Assembly (NCBI GenBank): GCA_004151065.3
Contig: NWUY0300057675.1
Coordinates: forward strand, 5,837 to 18,759
Direction: 5' to 3'
Length of the DNA: 12,923 bases
Source of the DNA: Larix sibirica
Lineage: Eukaryota; Streptophyta; Pinopsida; Pinales; Pinaceae
The position numbers and the translations under genes are program-made. This document shows, in pieces, positions 1-7,552 of the stretch. The notes beneath the pieces were generated by a model that had not been told where the DNA came from, made no database searches, and was given only the letters and a program-made list of their open reading frames with translations. How positions within the stretch are numbered: position 1 is the first letter of the stretch; each line of letters starts with the position of its first letter.

Positions 1-618
1 CTTTCCTTAAGTCTTTCAACACTTCCATTTGATGCATACTTAGTTCTGTAGACCCATTTACATTTGACAAGTTTTCTTCCTTTTGGAAGAGGTTGTGTTG
101 GTGCAGGTGAAGGAGGAATGTGAGTAGGAGTAGGTGGATTTTAATCCTTCTTGTAATCATCTAAAGAATAAGTTGGATTATAATCAGAGAAGTTGGGAAG
201 AGAAGGTGGCATAAGCATCGAAGATGGCTTGCAGGTCGAGGATGGCACAAACACTGAATTAGGCTTGCAGGGCGATAGATTTTCATCAAATTAAACATCT
301 CTCCTAATAATAATGTTATTGGACTTTGGTTGAAGAAGTTTATAACCTTTAATATCTTCAAAATATATAACAAAGATGCACTTCTCACTTTTATGTTGCA
401 ATGCTTTTTGTTTTTCATTAGGAATACGAGCCCATGCTTTGCTACCAAACACAAGAAAGTGACTTACATTTGGTTAAATTTTAGTCCATACTTCTTCCGG
501 TGTGATTTACGATTTAATTAGCACAATTAGTGGCTTCTTCCTAAAAATGAGGACTTAGTTCCTTATCTTGGATCATACGATTAGCTAATTCTTTTAATCC
601 GTGACACTTTCTCTCAAC
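1..618 (-). pseudogene. Ty1/copia pol fragment: integrase end, linker, start of RT
   Basis: Read on the minus strand, this piece starts at about 618 in the integrase, at the Val-Glu-Arg-Lys motif that holds the catalytic Glu (codon 613-615). It continues through the Asn-Tyr-Ile-like segment, the Ser-Glu-Lys-Cys segment and a Pro-rich linker (about 60-140). It enters reverse transcriptase at about 1-75, where KCKWVYRTKYASNGSVERL is readable and matches the well-known start of copia RT. The frame is broken: there is a TAA at 141-143, several stops in the integrase part, and about 40 bp missing near 508 relative to the copy at 676-1341. The element leaves the window at its left edge. Family assignment is firm from motif order; I infer the piece is dead. 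It is related to the neighbouring integrase copy but clearly diverged from it. Confidence 0.8.
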
Positions 619-619
619 N
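619..619. other. Ambiguous base (N) at the breakpoint of two copia pieces
   Basis: A single N lies four bases before the catalytic-Glu codon of the left copia fragment. To its right lies the tail of the other copia fragment, just past its linker. Homology between the two integrase copies stops within a few bases of the N. It may mark a sequencing or assembly join rather than a biological junction. Confidence 0.6.
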
Positions 620-675
620 ACTTGAGCCAAAAGAGAAGAGGCTCACTAGAATTATGAACATGTTTGATGTTGATT

Positions 676-1865
676 TTAAGGATCATTGACAAGATCACCA
701 ATTGCTTCTTGTTTTGTATAGACCCATCTAGGAATGTGTGGTGCTAGTGCAGGTTCAAGTTCAATAGACCCAACTAGAGAAAGGTGAGCAAGTAAAGGTG
801 GATTTTCATCCTCATTGTCATCATATGAAGAAGAAACCATAATAGAATCACTAGCAAAAAATATGGGAATAGAAGATGACACAATTGCTAAAGATGGCAT
901 ATACATCGAATTAGTCTTGCAAGATGAGATATTTTCATCAAATTTAACACATCTCATACTAATAATTTCATTGGAATGAGGTTGGATAAGTCCATAATAT
1001 TTTACTTCTGCAAAATATCCAACAAAATTGCACTTCTCACTTTTAGGATGTAATGTTTTCCTTTTCTCATCAGGAATATGTGTCCATGCTTCACTACCAA
1101 ACACACGAAAGTGGTTCACATCTAATTTAATTTTATTCCATGCTTCTTTTGGTGATATATCTTTAAAATACTTTGCAAGAATGTGATCAACTATGTAATT
1201 AGCACAATTAATGGCTTCTTCCCAAGAATGAGGATTTAATCCCTTAGATTGGATCATACAATTTGCCATTTCTTTCATTGTGTAATCCTTTCTCTCAACA
1301 ACATCTTTTTCTTGTGGTGTGTATGGAACAATATGTTGCATCCGATTACCCCATGCAGTGCAATAAGTTGTAAATTTGTTGTTAACATGTTCATCACCAT
1401 TATTTGCTCTTAACTTCTACAATTGATGTTTAAATTGTTTTTATACAAGGGTCTTGTAGGCCAAAAACATGCTAAAAGATTCACTCTTAGGTTTTAAAAA
1501 TAAACCCAAGTGTGTCTATAGAAGTCATGAACAAAATTTAAGAAGTATTTGAATTGAAAGACGGGATCAGAAGGAAGCATGGCACATAAATTGCTATAAA
1601 CAAGTTGCAAGGGTGCCAAGGTGTGCCAAGAAGCATGTTTGTCAAAACTATCCCAATGATGTTTGTCGAGAACACATCCAATACAAATGCCATATTTGCA
1701 AGAAACGAGAGAAAGACCAATTGTTATGGACCAAATCCTTAAATTACCATAAGAGACAAGAGTACACACCATGTACAACAACGTAAACGTGGAGTACAAC
1801 TCCAACATAGATAAGATAAATGAGTTACATAATAACTCCTTAAATAATAGGAGGTCCTTCTCCAA
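676..1865 (-). pseudogene. Ty1/copia integrase (GAG-pre-integrase to linker), degenerate
   Basis: The minus-strand reading shows the copia integrase in order. First come a His/Cys-rich GAG-pre-integrase-like stretch (about 1610-1700) and the catalytic core with a KYFLNFVHDFYRHTWVYF segment (about 1495-1560). Then come the NNG motif (about 1400), the Val-Glu-Arg-Lys motif (Glu codon 1294-1296), an Arg-Val-Phe-Gly motif, a Phe-Val-Gly-Tyr motif, and an acidic linker ending in VYTKQEAIGDLVNDP. Integrase inserts the retrotransposon cDNA into the host genome. Both catalytic Asp positions are Asn here (codons 1590-1592 and 1402-1404), while the Glu remains. Stops lie between 1341 and 1500. From about 1341 down to 676 the frame is open for 221 codons. 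Beyond 676 the expected RT does not follow; the second integrase copy does. The family is certain; loss of activity is inferred from the residues and stops. Confidence 0.85.
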
Positions 1866-1867
1866 AT

Positions 1868-2080
1868 ACCCAAGACATTCATGTAATCATTTCATGTGTT
1901 CCTTCAACAATGTTGACATTACATCTATATATACCTATTCACTCATTGCACATGAGGCCCCTTCATTAGGCCAACCAATAGTACATATACATTTAACCCC
2001 ATATATGCCCCCCTTAGGTCATATCACCAATCACCTTATTATGATTACATGGATGTTGCAATCATCAATAGTTTAGATGA
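1868..2080 (-). pseudogene. Probable copia protease remnant
   Basis: This lies between the gag zinc knuckle and the GAG-pre-integrase segment, where copia elements encode the aspartic protease. In one minus-strand frame near 2000-2060 a CNHNKVIGDMT-like stretch fits the residues that follow the catalytic Asp-Ser-Gly. The Asp-Ser-Gly itself is not readable, and stops occur in every frame. The spacing of about 0.2-0.35 kb is shorter than a full protease plus pre-integrase region, so a deletion is likely. The call rests mainly on position and is tentative. Confidence 0.4.
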
Positions 2081-2972
2081 CCAAATCGCTCCTGCTAAAG
2101 AGTTATAAAAAGAAGAATCAAGATTGACATTCTGCTTCTTCATTATTGTTTCTAACTCTTCTGTCTTCTTAAAATATTTAGAATCTAGATGACCATCTTT
2201 CCCACAAAAATTACAATGTCTTTCAGTCTTCTTTCCTTTTGATATGGTTCCCTTATCACCATTCGGAGGAGGAGATGGTTGAGAGGGTTTGAGACCCTTG
2301 TTTTGTTTATTTTTGCAAGGGTGTTGTTTTTTCAAATTCTTGGATTTATCCTTCTGTTGAACCATTGAGGCTTTGTTCTCCAAGATGAAAGAGCTTATCT
2401 TGTTCTCTAATTAAAGAATCCTAAAAGGATTCAACAGAGGTCATTTTGTAAGAAGTTCCTTGACTAATAATAGATTCTCTTTTGGAGTGAAAAGTAGATA
2501 CAAAAATAGAATAAGCAGTGCAAAGCTTAGCAAGAATAACATATATGAGTTGGTCATTTGTCTTGATTATTTTACATTATGGGAATAAGAGTATAAGTGT
2601 TTTGAACTTAGAAAATCTCTCTAATGAAAGGGGAATCACTAGGATTTAAAACAATCAATTGTTTTTCGTGTTGGTGGGCTTGAATCTCATCATGTTTACC
2701 AAACATAGTTTCCAACTTTTCCATGTTGCATCTAGGGTCCCAATTCCTTGAAGGTGAAACTAATGATCACTAGAGATGAGAATTTCGATTAATCTAAGTG
2801 CTTCATCAGTTTTAGTACTATCTTATTTGGCTCTATTTAATGCATTAAGAGGGGTCATTTATGTTCTTGAGGTAACTCGATAAAGTCCCCTACTTCGTAA
2901 TAAATCCTCCATACAGGATATCCATGAGAAGTAGTTTTGATTGGTAATTAGAGGATCACTTGGACTAACCAT
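2045..2972 (-). pseudogene. Ty1/copia gag with damaged zinc knuckle
   Basis: The minus-strand ATG at 2970-2972 opens a frame whose first residues (TNQNYFSWISCMEDLLRSRG) match the copia gag pattern of Tyr-Phe-x-Trp followed by Met-Glu-Asp-Leu-Leu. Gag coats the RNA in the virus-like particle. The frame carries TAA stops at 2859-2861 and 2823-2825, both in phase with that ATG, and others further on. A Lys-rich, Pro-rich stretch (about 2240-2380) precedes a single CCHC-type knuckle at 2174-2215 (CNFCGKDGHLDSKY), whose last Cys is replaced by Tyr (codon 2174-2176). The frame then passes into the protease remnant. No primer-binding site or LTR could be found on its upstream side (2973-3500). Confidence 0.8.
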
Positions 2973-3533
2973 ATTATAATATGCAAGTAGGATTCAAAAG
3001 CAAAAATAGATGGTTTGAATGGAAATCTATTAAAAAAATTAGTTTAAAAAATGATACTGAAAACGGATTTTGGGTGTCAAAGTTAGGCCATTTTTAAGTC
3101 ACGTGGTGAAGGGTACACAATGAGGTTGTTGAGTAAAACAAAGTTCCCTTCTTGAACTCTAACTTTACATATAAGCTAGTCAGTTTTACAAATAAGTGAA
3201 TTTTTACAATAAAATGAGTGACTCATTTTTATAAAATAAATAAGAAACATTTTTACAATGAAGTTATTTTATAAAGTAAAATTGCATGCATAAAATAACA
3301 CTTAAAGAATTTATAGTGATTCACTTTTATAGAATAAGTGAAATGCATTTTACAATAAAGTTATGTGAAAAACTTAAGTTGCATGAACTTTGGACTTTTT
3401 GAGAAAATAACTTAATGAAAACAAAGACTTAAACTCGAGACTTTTATTTAATAAAGTAACTTTCAATCAAATGAGTTAATTCAAAATATAAAGCAAATGT
3501 TATGACCAAGAAAAAGTTAATTTCAGTTCTTAC
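2973..3533. other. AT-rich, no gene recognised
   Basis: This stretch lies upstream of the minus-strand copia gag, where its leader, primer-binding site and 5' LTR should be. I could not find the tRNA-Met primer-binding sequence or a TG...CA LTR boundary. It is strongly AT-rich and includes imperfect repeats (separate entry). It could be decayed LTR, or intron sequence downstream of the exon at 3534-3650. Confidence 0.4.
3183..3370. repeat. Imperfect AT-rich tandem repeat, period about 98 bp
   Basis: The block GACTCATTTTTATAAAATAA (from 3220), followed by a TTTTTACAATGAAGTTAT segment and TTGCATGCA, recurs at 3318 as GATTCACTTTTATAGAATAA, then TTTTACAATAAAGTTATG and TTGCATGAA. A shorter related piece (AAGTGAATTTTTACAATAAA) lies at about 3194-3213. 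Divergence is high, so this is an old duplication. No function is suggested. Confidence 0.5.
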
Positions 3534-3650
3534 TTTGAGAACTTGAGGTAAGTGACCTATTGCTCCAGCTAGAGCAATTTTAGATGCTATAGTAGGCCAT
3601 CCATGATACTTTTTTGGATTTTGCAAACCAGGAACATTTCCCAGCAAAAA
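3534..3650 (-). CDS. Candidate single coding exon, 39 codons, phase 0/0, unidentified
   Basis: On the minus strand a T-rich acceptor (TTTTCTACTAG) precedes 3650 and a donor GTAAGA follows 3534. Between them lie exactly 117 bases: 39 sense codons with no stop, symmetrical phase 0. The product starts FLLGNVPGLQNPKKYHGWPT and continues with IASKIALAGAIGHLPQVLK, a balanced composition with a hydrophobic Ala/Leu/Ile/Gly helix that could be membrane-associated. The composition and both splice signals are better than chance ORFs nearby. I do not recognise the family. A faint resemblance to the Trp...Lys...Ala-Gly-Ala...Leu-Pro-Gln-Ile-Leu pattern of the plastid maltose exporter MEX1 is noted but not relied on. 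It may be one exon of a host gene with very long introns, or a gene fragment carried by a transposon. No neighbouring exon was found within the window. Confidence 0.45.
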
Positions 3651-3735
3651 CTAGTAGAAAATCCACAAACACGACATACATGTGCATTTTTTTTCAATCC
3701 AGGGAGATATCAAATGGTTGGAACACGAAGTTGTG

Positions 3736-3885
3736 AACTCCAAACTGATCAAAGGGAAAGTAGTAATGCTCAGACCTAGTTATACCATCCAAATTATTTA
3801 TATGGTTTGCATGCAAACTCCAAGTCAGTCAAAGGGAAAGTAGTAATTCCCAATCCCAATTATACCATCTAGATGCTTTATATAG
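3736..3885. repeat. 80-bp direct duplication ending in TATA-like boxes
   Basis: Copy 1 starts at 3736 and copy 2 at 3816, both with AACTCCAA. They share GTCAAAGGGAAAGTAGTAAT-type cores (TCAAAGGGAAAGTAGTAAT at 3749 and 3829), then TTATACCATC, and end in TTTATATGG and TTTATATAGG. The period is exactly 80 bp. The second TATA (TATATAGG, 3879-3886) is a good plant core-promoter match. Confidence 0.75.
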
Positions 3886-3886
3886 G
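3879..3886 (+). promoter_or_regulatory. Possible TATA box
   Basis: TATATAGG lies at the end of the second 80-bp repeat copy. A start site would be expected near 3910. The only frame downstream is a short open stretch (ATG at 3958, ending 4158) of basic composition that matches nothing I know. Promoter function is a guess from the motif alone. Confidence 0.25.
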
Positions 3887-4382
3887 TATTAATTGTTTCC
3901 CTATAGCCATTATTCCATAAAATCAAGGTGATATATTCCCCAAAAAATCCTCGCTACATGAAATTGAGGGCGAATGGGAGTTGGAAGTCTAATTCACACC
4001 AAATGGGGGAGGCAAAATCACTCCACGAAATTCCCTTTCGTATAAAGCGAGGGAAAATGGAAGGTTCTAGGTCAAAAATTATGGGTAAAAATCAAAATTT
4101 CCCCTCCTTGATAAGTACACATGGGCTAACCATCTACACATACTTTCTTTTTAAATAAATTGGGGACAACTAAAAATAATAATAATAAATCACTAGCATA
4201 CAAAAAATTGCCCAAGCAAAATTGAAACCCCTTAAATTTTCCTTGATTAATATTATTGGTTTCTTTGATATATGCTTAGATGGTATTGATATTAGCATTG
4301 GAGGTGTCCTTAATTCTAGAGTGTATAATGGATTTGTAGAGGAAATTGGTCCCTAAGATTGCAATTGGAAATAACTAGGGAT
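3887..4382. other. No gene recognised
   Basis: The 3928-4158 frame encodes about 67 residues from its first ATG (3958), Lys/Ser-rich with no recognisable domain, and could be chance. A short AAT microsatellite lies near 4176-4188. The stretch ends where the candidate LTR of the next element begins. Confidence 0.4.
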
Positions 4383-5062
4383 TGTTAAAATGTCTTTTAA
4401 TGGTGTCTAGTGGCTTGATGTAATCTTGTACTTAGTGTCATAATGATGATCGTTATAACATCATTTGTAGGGCACTTATACATGTAACTTGGCCTCACTT
4501 TAATATTGCACATGTGCACATGGAGATAGTTTTGGGAATTATTTGGCGGTGACCTGTTTGTCAAGTAATATTGACATACAATAATAGGTCATTATTATGG
4601 ACCACTTCTTCCTTATCTCTTGATGATCTTATCATGAATTGATCTCAACCCTTCATTGTGCGTTATGATCAATGTTTAAGGTTTCTCTTGGTTAGTAAAA
4701 ATTGAGGTCATTAGTATTGAATCAAGTAAGTGGAGGGTAGCTTATGGTATTGATCTTAAGTCTAAACCCTATGGATCCTTAAGCCAGATCATCCATATGT
4801 TCAGAGTTGTATGGATCCCATTTGAACTCCATACATGTGTTTTCTCTAGTAGAAATAAATAGGAGAAGTTTATTGAATAATAAGAAGGCTTTGATTTCGT
4901 GGATGTTTCCCCACTTTGGGGTTTTACAATGTAATTGTTTTATCTCTTGTCTCTCTTGATTCTTATATTTTACTATTTTGTTTTGATTCCTTGCTTTCCA
5001 TATGAGTTTAGACATGTTAGATCTTGTGGTTATATGTTATTGCATATATTCCTAATCTTACA
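4383..5062 (+). repeat. 5' LTR (left boundary uncertain; core 4925-5062)
   Basis: The right end is fixed by the adjoining primer-binding site (ATCTTACA then TGGTATCAGAGC). The left end at 4383 is inferred from a TGTTA start preceded by AGGGAT. Supporting a long LTR are an AATAAA at 4854-4859 and a CCCCA/TGGGG hairpin at 4909-4921, the arrangement typical of the R-U5 part of copia LTRs. Only 4925-5062 can be aligned with the 3' LTR. Confidence 0.55.
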
Positions 5063-5074
5063 TGGTATCAGAGC
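5063..5074 (+). other. Primer-binding site (tRNA-iMet)
   Basis: TGGTATCAGAGC is the common plant retrotransposon primer-binding site, complementary to the 3' end of initiator tRNA-Met, where minus-strand cDNA synthesis starts. It directly abuts the LTR end CA. Confidence 0.9.
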
Positions 5075-5309
5075 TTGTAACCTAGAACTAACTCATTGGA
5101 TAAAATTATATATTTAATTTTTTATGCATACAACATTAATATATCATTTGATTTGTCACCCCACCACTCCAGATCCCATTTTTATGAGCCCTACTTAAGT
5201 AGATCTAACATTGTCATTTTAACAGAATGGAGGATGGCCCTCTTATGTAAACTTTAAATGGTTTATGTGACCTCTATAGAGTGTTTTAGAGAGTCTAATA
5301 TACCTCATT

Positions 5310-5715
5310 GGAAATATATTTTCAATATATCAAATGGTTTTTTCACATAACTTCATGCCTTTCCTGGTTTGGAAGATATCATTAATTGAAACTCTATGGG
5401 CATTTGACACAAGAAGGCCACACGTACCTTGAGTTTCACATTTTCTCTCTCCTCGGGATACTACAGAACAAGATCCATATACGAATGGAAATGTATCTTT
5501 GATATCTCAAATGTGTTTTTCACTGAACTTCATTTTCCTTCTTGGATGGGAGATATCATCAATTGAAGCTCTGTAGGTATTTAACACAAGAAGGCCATGT
5601 GTACCTTGAGTTTTAGCAGACATTTTCACACTCCTAAGGTTACTATAGAGTAAGCTCCACATATCAATGAAAATATCTTTTCGATATCTCCAATGGGTCT
5701 TCGATGGAATTTAAT
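5310..5715 (+). repeat. Internal tandem repeat, about 180 bp, 2.3 copies
   Basis: Units start at about 5310, 5487 and 5669 (periods 177 and 182). Each begins TGGAAATATCTT-like, then ATATCTCAAATGG and TTTTTCAC...CTTCAT. The two full units then share GGAGATATCATCAATTGAA, CTCTGTGGGTATT-like, ACACAAGAAGGCCA and TACCTTGAGTTT. The third is truncated after about 47 bp. It lies inside the LTR element's internal region. No frame stays open across the units, so a coding role is unlikely. Confidence 0.75.
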
Positions 5716-6429
5716 TTCATTGATTGTAGCAAAAGTTATGAACAAATTTGCAGCAAGACATTAATTGCCCCAAAATTCACAAATTTTCCATATGATTTTC
5801 TAGGATAGTAATGGACACATATCTCCTTTGTTTGACTATGACATCAATAGTTTATTTGAGACAATTTCTTGATGGCATAAATGTGTGGTTTGTTTGACAC
5901 CATGTTTTTGTAATGGGGAGACCATTTTATAATGCATGTAGTGCATATCTGAGCACTTGTTGAATTGGATGATCATTATGATATCATGTTCAAGTTCTTA
6001 ATCGAAGCACTCTAGTTGATCATTGACATCTTTAGTTTTTTGGATCATATTCAGCTCCATGGTCTATTATCTTTCATATCTTGCTAGGATATTTTTCATT
6101 GACACATTATGGACTTGCCATGATGATCCATGCCTTTACTTTGTTTGCTTCACCTGTTCCATAGTGATATTTGTGAAGAGTTTGGTGATAGATTGGTTAT
6201 GAAAATTATTACTTTACCTTAAGTTTCTTAGCACTTCATCATGATCATATTGATGTTTTCATTACTATTTATTCTACAATGGCTCTTGACAGTAACATGA
6301 GTCTTCTCCTTGCACCTTATTGAGGACATTGTTGTAGCTTATTAATGGTTTCTTACACTGTTCCACTCAACAACAAAAAAGTTTGAAGCTCTCTTTGCCA
6401 CTTTATCTAGGATCTTTGAAGTTGTCATT

Positions 6430-6438
6430 AAGGGGGAA
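6430..6438 (+). other. Polypurine tract
   Basis: AAGGGGGAA immediately precedes the TG that starts the 3' LTR. This is the usual site of plus-strand cDNA priming in LTR retrotransposons. Confidence 0.75.
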
Positions 6439-6581
6439 TGTAATGTAATTCCATCCTCTTCTCTTCTCTTTTGTCTCTCTTACTTCTTAGATATTATTTT
6501 TTTGTTTTGATGTCTTCCATGTGACTTTAGATAGGTTAGATCTTGTGGTTATATGTTATTGCATATGTTCTTGATCTTACA
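6439..6581 (+). repeat. 3' LTR (short, about 143 bp)
   Basis: It begins TGTAATGTAATT after the polypurine tract and ends TTGATCTTACA. TTAGATCTTGTGGTTATATG and TTATTGCATAT match the 5' LTR end exactly. It lacks the upstream 540 bp of the candidate long 5' LTR, so either it is truncated or both LTRs are natively short. Confidence 0.75.
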
Positions 6582-7483
6582 ATAATGATATATGTGCATT
6601 AAATGTATATGTGTCTGATTTTAGTCAGAGGGATTGATGATGAGATGGACATTTTCAACATTTTACCTTTAACAACTAAATGAAAGAGTAGGTTGGAAAA
6701 AATGGAGGAAAATATATTATGATTCTATGCCCTTCTCTTGATTTGATTTGTAGTATATAAATTGAAATGTATTTATTGATCCAAGTGGATCTGAGAACAC
6801 TCAAAATTGTATTGTCTCAAATGATAATAAGGATAACACTGTTGCATAGGGCTTGGTGAGAGATTTCCAATAGTGCTTGAACCACCTCAAACGGACGTAG
6901 TATGATGAAGATATGACCTTTTGAAGTTTTTGCAAAACATGTACAAATGGCTAAGGGGTGACACGTGGAAATCATACATGTATGGTGCTGACATTGCAGC
7001 ACTTTAAGGTGACAATGGTAGGAAGTTGATGACTTGGTAGGGTTGTATAGTCCGGGGTGGACCAATTGTACATTGAAACATGGAAGGGCAGGTACAGGTT
7101 AACGAATGGTAGCTTAACATGTGTCAGTACAGAATCCAGTCATCATCTGCATGGAAAGTCCAGAAGATGCCACATGGTGTATAGAAATTACAGCCAGCAA
7201 TGATGTGGAGGACATGTGGTGCACAATCAACGATGAGGTAGAGTCGATAACCAATGGTTGGTTGCCATGTGGACCAACTAGGTGGTTCCACGTGGCACCA
7301 ACAAAGTGCCCAAGTTGGGCTTATGTACGAAAAAATTGGCCACATCTTTTGAACCCATAACCTCTGAGATACCATGTAACGGACTAACCAATATTCCATA
7401 ACAGAGTCACTTATTATACAATGGGCGTCAAATAGTTTTGTTATAACTATATGTTATAAGTGGAAAAGGGAGCGAGGTTGGCA
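6582..7483. other. No gene recognised; cluster of CACGTG/CATGTG motifs
   Basis: No coding frame shows protein-like composition; overlapping frames on both strands near 7121-7399 are chance. Six E-box or G-box hexamers occur: 6962 CACGTG, 7118 CATGTG, 7171 CACATG, 7213 CATGTG, 7266 CATGTG and 7289 CACGTG (inside the palindrome CCACGTGG). The spacing between 7118 and 7289 is 23-53 bp. A 7-bp inverted repeat TTATAAC/GTTATAA lies at 7441-7459. The stretch may be the U3 part of the LTR that follows. Confidence 0.4.
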
Positions 7484-7538
7484 GGAGTTGAACACCTAAC
7501 CTCTACCCTCTTGTTACAAATCTTTAACCAATGCACCA
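7484..7538 (-). repeat. tRNA-derived SINE head (Pol III A and B boxes)
   Basis: On the minus strand TGGTGCATTGG (7528-7538) fits the A-box consensus TRGYNNARNGG at 10 of 11 positions. TGTTCAACTCC (7484-7494) fits the B box GGTTCRANTCC at 10 of 11. The boxes are 33 bp apart, normal for tRNA-related SINEs. The T-arm and acceptor stems do not pair, so this is not a working tRNA gene. The body and 3' tail of a SINE were not delimited, nor were target duplications. An old tRNA pseudogene is the alternative. Confidence 0.45.
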
Positions 7539-7552
7539 TATGGTTCGATTAT

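Larger units (their letters stand above)
4383..6581 (+). mobile_element. Non-coding LTR retrotransposon (TRIM/LARD-like)
   Basis: The element has the expected order on the plus strand: 5' LTR ending at 5062, a tRNA-Met primer-binding site directly after it, an internal region of about 1.36 kb without any coding frame, a polypurine tract at 6430-6438, and a 3' LTR from 6439 to 6581. The two LTR ends align well: over the last 55 bases I count 5 differences. The 5' LTR may be about 680 bp (from the TGTTAAAATG at 4383) or only the 138 bp (4925-5062) that align with the 3' copy. If the former, the 3' LTR has lost most of U3 and R. No clear target-site duplication is visible at either candidate boundary. 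Lacking gag and pol, it would depend on another element's proteins. Confidence 0.7.

Noticed and set aside
161-454. 97-codon minus-strand frame as a separate gene
   Set aside because: It is an internal piece of the broken copia integrase-linker region, partly in a shifted frame.
3900-3950. Hairpins and AT microsatellites scattered at 3900-4200
   Set aside because: Short and imperfect, at the level expected in AT-rich DNA.
3928-4158. Basic 76-codon frame as a small gene
   Set aside because: Its first codon would be GTG, the first ATG comes at 3958, and nothing in it resembles a known domain; left as unassigned sequence.
4779-5117. Short frames across the 5' LTR on both strands
   Set aside because: They lie across LTR R-U5 and the primer-binding site, which are non-coding in this class of element.
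5297-5715. CRISPR-like or protein-repeat interpretation of the 180-bp repeats
   Set aside because: Only 2.3 long diverged units without spacers, in plant-type DNA; no frame is open through them.
7124-7399. Overlapping open frames on both strands (7121-7360 plus, 7124-7399 minus)
   Set aside because: No motif or domain, Trp/Cys/His-rich chance composition, no support from splice or start context; the region looks like LTR U3.
7470-7550. A functional tRNA gene on the minus strand
   Set aside because: A and B boxes are present, but T-arm and acceptor stems do not pair and no anticodon arm is convincing.
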